Source of the DNA: CAYYMX01 sp964473045
GTDB taxonomy: Bacteria > Pseudomonadota > Alphaproteobacteria > Methylaequorales > Methylaequoraceae
Direction: 5' to 3'
Length of the DNA: 10,688 nt
Assembly (NCBI GenBank): GCA_964473045.1
Contig: CAYYMX010000048.1
Span: 1 to 10,688, forward strand
Part shown: positions 1 through 6,922 of the stretch, piece after piece
Numbering within the stretch: position 1 is the stretch's first letter
How the letters are laid out: every line of letters starts with the position of its first letter
The notes under the pieces: generated by a model
Told to the model about the DNA's origin: nothing
The model's input: the letters and a program-made list of their open reading frames with translations, nothing else
Databases searched by the model: none
Position numbers and translations under genes: made by a program

Positions 1-55
1 AACCACCGACACAGCGATTTTCAGTCGCTTGCTCTACCAACTGAGCTACCTGGGC
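1..55 (-). tRNA. tRNA-Phe (anticodon GAA), 3' part cut by window edge
   Basis: Read on the minus strand, the 5' acceptor strand GCCCAGG (55 to 49) is followed by TA, a D arm GCTC-AGTTGGTA-GAGC and a 5-bp anticodon stem AGCGA/TCGCT. The stem closes a 7-nt loop CTGAAAA, which places GAA at positions 34-36 and so decodes Phe. The variable loop GTGTC and the start of the T arm (GGTGGTT) are present. The rest of the T arm, the 3' acceptor strand and the CCA end lie beyond base 1. The canonical D-loop GG is present, in contrast to the tRNA-like element at 8825-8898. It lies 54 nt downstream of maf on the same strand. Confidence 0.95.
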
Positions 56-109
56 TATAAAATTTAAAATTTTGATATTAAATGAGGTAAAAACTTTTAC
101 AACATATTT

Positions 110-694
110 TTATTTCCAACCTAATCCTAAAAGAATGTCATTAACATCACTTAAAGAAAGACCCACTACATTAGAATAAGACCCCTTGATTTTTTTAACA
201 AATTTAGAAGCTATACCTTGAATTGCATACCCTCCAGCTTTTCCAATACCTTCTTCTATCAAAAGTTTATTGTTCAACTGATCTATTGGAATTCTATTAA
301 AATATACCTCTGTTTTTACTAATCTTTTAGAAATTATTCCATCTGGAGAAATAATACATATTCCACTATAAACAAAATGTTTTTTCGCTGACAATTCACA
401 TAGATATTTTTTTACAATCTTTTTGTCATCTGTTTTTTTATAAACTTTTCCTGTTCTATAAACCGCTGTATCTCCTGCTATAATAAAAGCTTTTTTATTT
501 TTAATTTTTTTTCTTACTTCAGTAGCTTTTAATAAAGCTAGATTGACTACCATTTTTGTAACGACAAATTTACTAAATTTTTCTTCATTTATTTGAGGAG
601 GCACAACTTGGGAAACCTTAATCCCAACCTGATTAAGTAAATCTTTTCTCCTTGGAGAAGTTGATGCAAGAACTAAAATACTTTTTTCAGTCAA
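110..694 (-). CDS. maf: Maf-family nucleotide pyrophosphatase
   Basis: This 194-aa protein has the usual Maf length. Maf proteins are cytoplasmic nucleoside triphosphate pyrophosphatases that hydrolyse non-canonical or modified nucleotides (dTTP/UTP or m7GTP subfamilies) to the monophosphate, and some members affect septum formation. Visible motifs are the N-terminal ASTSPRR phosphate-binding signature (residues 10-16), AGDTAV with the catalytic-base Asp75, KAGGYAIQG, and YSNVVGLSL near the C-terminus. The start is TTG at 694-692. No ATG lies close upstream, the next internal Met (codon 48) would remove the ASTSPRR motif, and the TTG sits 5 nt after the infA stop, so translation is probably coupled to infA. 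The motif GDTAV differs slightly from the common ADTVV, and I cannot assign the exact substrate subfamily. Confidence 0.93.
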   Translation of the reverse strand: MTEKSILVLASTSPRRKDLLNQVGIKVSQVVPPQINEEKFSKFVVTKMVVNLALLKATEVRKKIKNKKAFIIAGDTAVYRTGKVYKKTDDKKIVKKYLCELSAKKHFVYSGICIISPDGIISKRLVKTEVYFNRIPIDQLNNKLLIEEGIGKAGGYAIQGIASKFVKKIKGSYSNVVGLSLSDVNDILLGLGWK

Positions 695-699
695 AAAGT

Positions 700-918
700 T
701 TATTTAAACCTAAAAGTGATCCTACCTTTAGTAAGATCATATGGAGTCATTTCAACTGTTACCCTATCACCTGCTAGTACTCTAATACGAAATTTTCTCA
801 TCTTTCCTGCAGTATGTGCTATTATTTCATGGTTATTATCTAATAGAACCCTGAACATTGCATTAGGCAGAAGTTCCTTCACAATTCCATTAAATTCCAT
901 TAGTTCTTCTTTAGCCAT
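700..918 (-). CDS. infA: Translation initiation factor IF-1
   Basis: The 72-aa product has exactly the family length. IF-1 is a single OB-fold protein that binds the A site of the 30S subunit and assists IF-2 and IF-3 in start-site selection. The whole sequence reads as IF-1: MAKEELMEFNGIV at the start, AHTAGKMRKFRIRVLAGD in the middle, and a conserved ending YDLTKGRITFRFK. The start codon is preceded by AGGAG at 926-922, only 3 nt from the ATG and the clearest Shine-Dalgarno sequence in this operon. The gene lies 8 nt after the hisD stop and 5 nt before the maf start, an infA-maf order common in Alphaproteobacteria. Confidence 0.98.
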   Translation of the reverse strand: MAKEELMEFNGIVKELLPNAMFRVLLDNNHEIIAHTAGKMRKFRIRVLAGDRVTVEMTPYDLTKGRITFRFK

Positions 919-926
919 AGACTCCT

Positions 927-2222
927 TTACTTATCTAACCTGCATTCTATTGATAAAGCATGGGCTTGTAAACCCTCTTCATTGGCAAGAATAATTGCAT
1001 CTTTGCCAATCTTTTTAATACTTTTCTTATCACAACTTATGACTGAAGATCTCTTAAAAAAATCCAAAACATTTAAACCTGAAGAAAATCTTGCTGTTCT
1101 ATCTGTAGGCAATACATGGTTTGGACCAGCTATATAGTCCCCAATAGCTTCTGGGGTATACCTCCCCAAAAAAATTGAACCAGCGTTTTTTATGTATTTT
1201 AAAAATTTTTTTGAATTATCAATAGCTAATTCCAAATGCTCGGGAGCAATTTTATTAATTAAAGAAAATGAACTTTTAATATTTTTGACAATAATTATAG
1301 CCCCTAAATTTTTCCAACTTTCTTCTGCTATCTTTCTTCTTTTTAGTGTCTTTAAAAGGTTTTTAATTTCAATTGTTACTTTTCTGGCAAAATTTTCATC
1401 ATCAGTAATTAGTATAGACTGAGCAAAACCATCGTGCTCAGCTTGAGAAAGTAAATCTATAGCGATATGTTCAGGATTATTTTTTTTATCTGCTAAAACT
1501 AAAATTTCTGATGGACCGGCAATCATATCTATGCCAACAGTTCCAAAAACCTTTTTTTTAGCTGATGCTACATAAGCATTCCCAGGACCAAAAATTTTAT
1601 CAACTTTCTTTATTGTTTTAGTACCATAAGCTAAAGCAGCAATAGCTTGGGCTCCGCCAATTTTATATATTTCTTTAATCTTTAAAATTTTGGCACATGC
1701 CAGAACTAAAGGGTTTACATTACCATTTGTGGCAGGAACCATAATAGCAATTCTTTCTACTCCAGAAACAATTGCCGGAACTGCATTCATAATTAACGAT
1801 GATGGATATGCTGCTTTCCCTCCAGGGACATACAAACCAACTGACTCTATTGGATTCCAAATACTACTTAAAAAAACACCCTCTTTATCTTTATACGAAA
1901 TATTTTTTGGTATTTGTTTTTTGTGAAAAGAATTGACTCTTGAAATTGCATTTTTCAAAGCTTTAATGACTTTACTATTTACAGCAGAAAATCCGGCTTC
2001 AATTTCCATTCTACTAACAGCTAGATCTTTAATTGAATTTACTCTCATGTTATCAAACTTCATAGTATACTTTATTAAAGCTTCATCAGAGTTTCTTCTT
2101 ACATCATCAATAATTTTTTCAACATTAACATCTATTTTTTTATCTGATGTTTCACGTTTTCTAACTAGTTTAAAAAATTTTTCTTTAAAAAGTTTTTCTC
2201 TCTCAAATAAAATATTAGTCAT
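927..2222 (-). CDS. hisD: Histidinol dehydrogenase
   Basis: HisD catalyses the last two steps of histidine synthesis, the NAD-dependent four-electron oxidation of L-histidinol to L-histidine through histidinal. The 431-aa length is typical. Expected zinc ligands are recognisable as Gln260 and His263 in the SQAEHDGFAQS block, Asp362 in GDYIAGPNHVLPT, and His421 in GLQAHALS. The catalytic Glu-His pair is in APEHLEL (Glu329, His330). The nucleotide-binding and substrate regions YVPGGKAAYPSS, FGPGNAYV and GPSEILVLAD are intact. The ATG (2222-2220) lies inside the 3' end of hisG, overlapping it by 8 nt in another frame, so translation is probably coupled to hisG. No sign of damage. Confidence 0.98.
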   Translation of the reverse strand: MTNILFEREKLFKEKFFKLVRKRETSDKKIDVNVEKIIDDVRRNSDEALIKYTMKFDNMRVNSIKDLAVSRMEIEAGFSAVNSKVIKALKNAISRVNSFHKKQIPKNISYKDKEGVFLSSIWNPIESVGLYVPGGKAAYPSSLIMNAVPAIVSGVERIAIMVPATNGNVNPLVLACAKILKIKEIYKIGGAQAIAALAYGTKTIKKVDKIFGPGNAYVASAKKKVFGTVGIDMIAGPSEILVLADKKNNPEHIAIDLLSQAEHDGFAQSILITDDENFARKVTIEIKNLLKTLKRRKIAEESWKNLGAIIIVKNIKSSFSLINKIAPEHLELAIDNSKKFLKYIKNAGSIFLGRYTPEAIGDYIAGPNHVLPTDRTARFSSGLNVLDFFKRSSVISCDKKSIKKIGKDAIILANEEGLQAHALSIECRLDK

Positions 2223-2862
2223 TTAAGGCATTTTTAAATTTTTCTATTAATTTCGAAATTTTATCGTTCATCAATTTATATGCAATTTTATTTATTATCA
2301 ATTTTGATGTGATATGTAATAAAACTTCATCTTCTTTCAAATTGTTTTCTTTAAGAGTTTTTCCTGTAGAAACTAGATCAACAATTGTTGAACACATGTC
2401 AAGTTTAGGTGCTAATTCAACAGCACCATTTAACTTAATACATTCAGCTCTTACACCTTTTTCTGCAAAAAAGTTTGTGACTGTATTTTTATATTTTGTT
2501 GCAACTAGAATATGTCCTTGTTTGTCAGACAATGGAGAAGTATGATCTATTTTTTTTGCTACAGACAATCTACATTTACCTATTTTTAAATCTAGGACAT
2601 TATAAATCTCTTCATAATTAAATTCATTTAGCACATCATCTCCAGCTACTCCAATCTGCGCAGCACCAAAAGCAACAAATGTAGCAACATCGAAAGACCT
2701 TACTCTTATGATTGAAAGGTCATTCTGATTTGTTTTAAACATTAACTTTCTAGACTCAAAACTAAAAAACTCTTCTTCAGGAAAAATTCCAATTTTTTTA
2801 AGGAGAGGGATTAATTGTTTTAAAATCCTTCCCTTAGGAACAGCTAAAATTATTTTTTTCAT
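2215..2862 (-). CDS. hisG: ATP phosphoribosyltransferase, short form (catalytic subunit)
   Basis: HisG condenses ATP and PRPP to N1-(5-phosphoribosyl)-ATP, the first step of histidine synthesis. The 215-aa product is the short form: it contains the two-lobed catalytic domain with the PRPP-binding loop IVDLVSTGKTLKENNL (residues 160-175) but lacks the C-terminal ACT-like regulatory domain of long HisG (about 290-300 aa). In known short-form systems, activity and histidine feedback require HisZ, a HisRS-like partner; none is in this window. The start ATG overlaps the murA stop as ATGA (2862-2859), and the 3' end overlaps hisD by 8 nt. HisG and HisD catalyse the first and last steps of the pathway, so the remaining his genes must be elsewhere. 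Confidence 0.96.
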   Translation of the reverse strand: MKKIILAVPKGRILKQLIPLLKKIGIFPEEEFFSFESRKLMFKTNQNDLSIIRVRSFDVATFVAFGAAQIGVAGDDVLNEFNYEEIYNVLDLKIGKCRLSVAKKIDHTSPLSDKQGHILVATKYKNTVTNFFAEKGVRAECIKLNGAVELAPKLDMCSTIVDLVSTGKTLKENNLKEDEVLLHITSKLIINKIAYKLMNDKISKLIEKFKNALND

Positions 2863-4130
2863 TTTTTTTTAACTCTCTTTATAGTTGCATTACAATTGCT
2901 CAATTTTTTTTCTATATTTTCATAACCCCTATCAAGGTGATAAACTCTATTAATAGTAGTTTTACCATTAGCCATCAAGCCTGCAATTATTAGACAAGAA
3001 GAAGCTCTTAAATCTGTTGCCATAACTTCAGCTCCAAAAACATTTTTTTTCCCTTTAATTATAACACTAGACCCATCTAAAAATAAATCTGCTCCCATTC
3101 TCTTAAGTTCGCTGATATGCATAAATCTATTTTCGAAAATGTTTTCTTTTATAATTGATGTCCCTACTGATTTTATCATTGCTGCAGTTAATTGGGCTTG
3201 CAAATCTGTCGGAAAACCAGGATAGGGAGAGGTTTTAAAGTTTATAGAAGAAATCTTTTTTATTGATCTTGAAATATTTATACATGAATTATCTAAACAC
3301 TTTTTAATCTTTAGTTCCTGAATTGGTGAAAAAATCTTGATCAAGTGATTACTTATTTCACTACTAACATTTTCTAAAACAATTTTGCCTGAACATCCTA
3401 AAACACTCAATGCAAAAGTTCCAGCTTCGATTCTATCAGGCATAATATTATATTTGCACCCATTAAGTTTTTTTTGCCCATTAATAACAATTTTTTTTGT
3501 ACCATGACCTTTTATTTGGGCTCCCATTTTGATTAAAAATCTTGCTAAATCTTTTACCTCTGGCTCTCTTGCAGCATTCTCAATTATTGTTTCTCCACTT
3601 GCAAGACAAGCAGCCATCATCAAATTTTCAGTAGCTCCAACAGATACATTGTTTAGTTTAATTCGTGCACCTTTTAATTTTCCTTTTACCTTACCTTTTA
3701 CATATCCATCTTCGACTAAAAATTTTACTCCCATTTTTTCTAAACCTTCAATATGGAGATTAACTGGTCTCGAACCAATTGCACATCCACCAGGTAAAGA
3801 AACCTCAGCATAGCCAAATTTAGCTAAAAGTGGTCCCAAAATTAAGAAGGAGGCTCTCATTTTCCTCACTAATTCATAACTACCAATTAATAATGTTGGA
3901 TTTCCACTCTTTATATAACATTTTTGACTATCAAATCTAATCTCAGTGTTTAATGATCTTAACAAATTGATCATAGAATTTATATCTGATAGGAAAGGAA
4001 TATTCCCAACTAAAAATTCTTCATCTGCAAGCAATGTGGCAGCTAGAATTGGTAAAGCAGAATTTTTAGACCCACTTATTGATATACTTCCTTTAAGAGG
4101 TTTGCCCCCAAAAATCTCAATTTTATCCAT
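2859..4130 (-). CDS. murA: UDP-N-acetylglucosamine 1-carboxyvinyltransferase
   Basis: MurA transfers enolpyruvate from PEP to UDP-GlcNAc, the first committed step of peptidoglycan precursor synthesis, in the cytoplasm. The 423-aa length is normal for the EPSP-synthase fold. Lys22-Asn23 in SGSKNSALP matches the substrate-binding pair. The mobile-loop cysteine is present as Cys116 in LPGGCAIGSRP, so by family knowledge the enzyme should be fosfomycin-sensitive rather than having the Cys-to-Asp change. Further conserved blocks are ENAAREPEV, MPDRIEAGTFA and PGFPTDLQAQ, and the protein ends in a lysine-rich tail. Its ATG starts 1 nt after the dcd stop and its stop overlaps the hisG start (ATGA), so it is embedded in the operon. 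Confidence 0.98.
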   Translation of the reverse strand: MDKIEIFGGKPLKGSISISGSKNSALPILAATLLADEEFLVGNIPFLSDINSMINLLRSLNTEIRFDSQKCYIKSGNPTLLIGSYELVRKMRASFLILGPLLAKFGYAEVSLPGGCAIGSRPVNLHIEGLEKMGVKFLVEDGYVKGKVKGKLKGARIKLNNVSVGATENLMMAACLASGETIIENAAREPEVKDLARFLIKMGAQIKGHGTKKIVINGQKKLNGCKYNIMPDRIEAGTFALSVLGCSGKIVLENVSSEISNHLIKIFSPIQELKIKKCLDNSCINISRSIKKISSINFKTSPYPGFPTDLQAQLTAAMIKSVGTSIIKENIFENRFMHISELKRMGADLFLDGSSVIIKGKKNVFGAEVMATDLRASSCLIIAGLMANGKTTINRVYHLDRGYENIEKKLSNCNATIKRVKKK

Positions 4131-4131
4131 A

Positions 4132-4686
4132 TCAAAGTTTTGGTAAGGTTACTCCTTTTTGAAACATATACTTGCCTTTTCTATCAGCATAAGATTTCTC
4201 ACATATTTCTTTTCCGTGAAAAAATAAGAATTGAGCTGCTCCTTCATTGGCATAAATTTTTGCTGGCAAAGGGGTTGTATTAGAAAACTCAAGGGTAACA
4301 TGCCCTTCCCACTCAGGTTCCAATGGTGTAACATTTACTATGATTCCACATCTTGCATAAGTTGATTTTCCAACGCAAATTACTAGAGTTTCTCTAGGAA
4401 TCTTAAAATATTCTACAGTCTCAGCTAATGCAAAACTATTTGGAGGTATAACACAATAGTTTACATTTCTATCTACAAAACTAGATTCAGAAAATTTTTT
4501 TGGATCGACTGTTGCTGAATTAACATTTGTAAAGACCTTAAAGTATGTTGATACTCTTGCGTCATAACCATATGAAGAAAGACCGTAAGACAAAACATTC
4601 TTTTTTACTAACTTATCAACAAAAGGTTTAATCATGCCTTTTTCCTTTGCCATTTTTTTTATCCAAAAATCAGGCATTATTCCCAT
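4132..4686 (-). CDS. dcd: dCTP deaminase
   Basis: Dcd deaminates dCTP to dUTP, feeding dUTPase and dTMP synthesis. The 184-aa product has the usual length for the Gram-negative type. Conserved blocks are MPDFWI at the N-terminus, the long SYGLSSYGYDARV segment, GKSTYARCGI (Ser108 and Arg112 in positions expected to bind substrate), and EPEWEGHVTLEFSN with the catalytic Glu133. The C-terminus YADRKGKYMFQKGVTLPKL is also typical. The start at 4686 is supported by AGAAAGG about 9 nt upstream, separated by a pure A tract. It is the first intact gene of the minus-strand operon, and murA begins 1 nt after its stop. Confidence 0.97.
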   Translation of the reverse strand: MGIMPDFWIKKMAKEKGMIKPFVDKLVKKNVLSYGLSSYGYDARVSTYFKVFTNVNSATVDPKKFSESSFVDRNVNYCVIPPNSFALAETVEYFKIPRETLVICVGKSTYARCGIIVNVTPLEPEWEGHVTLEFSNTTPLPAKIYANEGAAQFLFFHGKEICEKSYADRKGKYMFQKGVTLPKL

Positions 4687-4695
4687 TTTTTTTTT

Positions 4696-4702
4696 CCTTT
4701 CT
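4696..4702 (-). promoter_or_regulatory. Ribosome binding site of dcd
   Basis: On the minus strand AGAAAGG precedes a run of nine A residues and the dcd ATG. It matches the anti-Shine-Dalgarno complement over seven bases and supports the MGIMPD start over the in-frame Met at codon 4. Confidence 0.7.
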
Positions 4703-4773
4703 TCTTAGAAGGTTCTCTCTAAGAGCTTTTGCGCGCTTTTCAAAGTTTTTTTTTTTTATTTTTTTCAAGTTTT

Positions 4774-5133
4774 CTATTTTTTCTTAAACTTTAATTTACT
4801 GTACTTTGTTGAAACTCCTTTGGAAAGTCTTATAGGATAACGCTTTTCATTTATTTGAATTTTTTTTTTGCAAATTTCTTCAATATCCAGTTTAGCCAAG
4901 TCTGCAAATCTTAGTATATAAAGCATAATATCAGCAATTTCTTCAGAAACTCTTTCTTTTAAAAGTTTTTCATCTGTAATTTTTTTTTTTTATTTTTCCC
5001 ATTGAAAAATATATAACAACTCTGAAGCTTCTAAGCTAATAGAAATTGCAAGATTTTTAAGAGTGTGAAATTGATCCCAATTTCTTTTCTTAGCAAATTC
5101 TCTCAATATAGCTTGTAGTTTTTTTTCATTCAT
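4774..5133 (-). pseudogene. MazG-type nucleotide pyrophosphohydrolase with in-frame stop
   Basis: Reading the minus strand from ATG at 5133 gives 119 codons plus a stop, interrupted by one in-frame TAA at codon 48 (4992-4990); the frame is the same on both sides. The translation fits the all-alpha MazG/RS21-C6 (dCTPase-like) family: NWDQFHTLKNLA, then the metal-binding helix EASELL (Glu35, Glu38), the hallmark FQW, and after the stop SEEIADIMLYILR with Glu65 and Asp68 completing the ExxE...ExxD magnesium site. The ending RYPIRLSKGVSTKYSKLK is also family-like. Members hydrolyse dNTPs or noncanonical NTPs to monophosphates. The TAA lies between A5 and A12 tracts and would be AAA (Lys) with one base change, so base-calling error and true loss are both possible. 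It is followed by an 87-nt gap and dcd, same strand. Confidence 0.85.
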
Positions 5134-5286
5134 TACTTAAAAAGATTAATTAATAAATTATCAAAAAGAAACTTTTTTGTTTAATAGATCTATAAATTAA
5201 AAAAAATTCAATACAACTTTTTTGATTTTAAAAGTTACAAACTATTTTTCCCTTTTTTTTAATTACAAATTTGGTAAATTAACTAT
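5134..5286. promoter_or_regulatory. Divergent intergenic region, presumed promoters
   Basis: This 153-nt region separates the leftward mazG-like/dcd operon from the rightward glutamate-synthase-like operon, so it should hold both promoters. I see a 10-bp palindrome ATAGATCTAT at 5184-5193. I also see a 7-bp inverted repeat AACTTTT/AAAAGTT at 5215-5221 and 5230-5236 with an 8-nt spacer. Several AT-rich hexamers resemble -10 boxes, but in DNA this AT-rich I cannot choose among them. Neither flanking ATG has a clear Shine-Dalgarno sequence. Confidence 0.4.
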
Positions 5287-6906
5287 ATGAGGGAAATCAT
5301 TTGGGGAAGATATTCATTACTTGTTTACACAGGAATATTATCAACTGTTTTTTTATTTATTTCTTATTATTTTCCTTTCTGGATACCTATTTTATTATTT
5401 TTCTTTGTTTTGTTTTTAATTGCATTAAAAGATTTTTTTCAAAAACATCATTCAATCTTATCTAACTTTCCTCTGGTAGGAAGGTTTAGGTTCTTTTTAG
5501 AAAGTATTAGACCGGAGTTGAGGCAATATTATTGGGAATCAGATGATGAAGAATTACCTTTCTCAAGAAATCAAAGATCCATGGTTTATCAACGAGCAAA
5601 GAATGAGGGTGGTGTTAGACCATTTGGTTCTCTTGAACAAATGTACGAAAATGATTTTGTTTGGTTAAATCATTCAATAACACCTTCTCATATTAAAAAT
5701 GATGACTTTAGAACTAAAGTTGGGGTAGGAAAAAATTCTTATAATATGTCAGTTTTAAATATTTCTGGAACCTCATTTGGCGCAGTGTCTCCACCGGCCA
5801 TAACCTCGCTTAACAAAGCTGCAAAAATTGGTGGTTTTGCTCATAATACTGGAGAAGGTTCTATGTCACCATATCACATAAAAGGTGGTGGAGACACAAT
5901 CTGGCAAATTTCAACAGGTTATTTTGGATGTAGGAATAAAAAAGGTGAGTTTTGCAGTGAAACATTTAAAAAAAAATCAAGAAGTGATCAGATTAAAATG
6001 ATTGAGATTAAGTTAAGCCAAGGAGCAAAACCGGGTCATGGTGGAATGCTCCTAGCTCCTAAAGTTACTTCAGAGATCGCGATAACTAGAGGAATTGAAA
6101 TGGGTAAAGATTGTATTTCTCCATCCAAACACAAAGAATTTTCCTCACCATCGCAATTGCTAGATTTTGTTACCAAACTTAGGAAACTATCTGGAAACAA
6201 ACCAGTAGGTATCAAACTTTGTGTTGGACACCCATGGGAATTTATTTCTATTGTAAAAACAATGGTATCTCAGAAAAGGTATGTTGATTTTATCACAGTT
6301 GATGGCGCAGAAGGGGGGACAGGTGCTGCACCAGTTGAGTTTACCGATCATCTTGGGTGTCCTCTAAAAGACGCATTAGTCTTCGTTGAAAATGCTTTGG
6401 TTGGATCAAACCTTAGAGAAAGAATTAAAATAGGGGCATCTGGAAAAGTGATTTCTGCCTTTGATATTGCACATGTGTGTGCACTTGGAGCAGATTGGGT
6501 AAATATGGCACGACCATTCATGTTCTCTATTGGCTGTGTTCAATGCAGATCTTGTCATACCGGAGAATGTCCCACTGGAATAGCAACAATGGATCCAATG
6601 CGTTACAGAGCCATTGATATAGAGGACAGATCAACAAGAGCTTACAATTTTCATAAAAACACGTTATTTGTTTTAAAAGAACTTCTGGAGTCAGTAGGAG
6701 TTAATCACCCCAAAGCACTAAATCGAAGACATATAGTCCGTCGACTATCAGAAAGTGAAATAAGATTAGCCGATCAAATTTATCCACAAGCTAACAAAGG
6801 AGAACTATTAAAAAAAACTCGCAAAGAAATTGCTGACCCAAGACTTCAAGTATATTGGGACAAAGTTACTTCTAGAAGTTTTGATTACATTTCTGGCTCA
6901 ATGTAA
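5287..6906 (+). CDS. Membrane-anchored FMN-binding glutamate-synthase-family protein
   Basis: The 539-aa protein starts with two hydrophobic segments (about residues 9-28 and 31-48), suggesting a membrane hairpin anchor with the catalytic barrel in the cytoplasm. The rest is the FMN-binding barrel of the glutamate synthase large subunit: ISGTSFGAVSPPA (159-171), NTGEGSMSPYH, QGAKPGHGGMLLAPKV (245-260), GIKLCVG, VDGAEGGTGAAP (338-349) and GADWVNMARP. Cys417, Cys423 and Cys428 form the C-x5-C-x4-C pattern that binds the 3Fe-4S cluster in GltS. There is no N-terminal glutamine amidotransferase domain, so it is not a complete glutamate synthase; it belongs to the stand-alone group that includes Bacillus YerD, whose substrate I cannot name. 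It opens the rightward gene set and is followed after 16 nt by the glycosyltransferase gene. I see no strong ribosome binding site. Confidence 0.9.
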   Translation: MREIIWGRYSLLVYTGILSTVFLFISYYFPFWIPILLFFFVLFLIALKDFFQKHHSILSNFPLVGRFRFFLESIRPELRQYYWESDDEELPFSRNQRSMVYQRAKNEGGVRPFGSLEQMYENDFVWLNHSITPSHIKNDDFRTKVGVGKNSYNMSVLNISGTSFGAVSPPAITSLNKAAKIGGFAHNTGEGSMSPYHIKGGGDTIWQISTGYFGCRNKKGEFCSETFKKKSRSDQIKMIEIKLSQGAKPGHGGMLLAPKVTSEIAITRGIEMGKDCISPSKHKEFSSPSQLLDFVTKLRKLSGNKPVGIKLCVGHPWEFISIVKTMVSQKRYVDFITVDGAEGGTGAAPVEFTDHLGCPLKDALVFVENALVGSNLRERIKIGASGKVISAFDIAHVCALGADWVNMARPFMFSIGCVQCRSCHTGECPTGIATMDPMRYRAIDIEDRSTRAYNFHKNTLFVLKELLESVGVNHPKALNRRHIVRRLSESEIRLADQIYPQANKGELLKKTRKEIADPRLQVYWDKVTSRSFDYISGSM

Positions 6907-6922
6907 GTTTTTTTATTTACAA

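Noticed and set aside
1690..2226. Plus-strand open frames antisense to hisD
   Set aside because: They mirror the strongly conserved hisD coding strand and show no recognisable motif; shadow frames.
4149..4334. 61-codon minus-strand frame inside dcd
   Set aside because: It is an out-of-frame shadow of the fully conserved dcd reading frame.
4713..4760. Possible rho-independent terminator with long T runs between the mazG-like gene and dcd
   Set aside because: Apart from GCGCGC and a short CTCT/AGAG match there is no stable GC-rich stem placed before the T runs in either direction; the runs are typical of this AT-rich sequence.
6830..6922. Upstream extension of the glycosyltransferase frame by 31 codons
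   Set aside because: It overlaps the end of the glutamate-synthase-like gene and encodes no TPR-like sequence; ATG 6923 fits the gene boundary.
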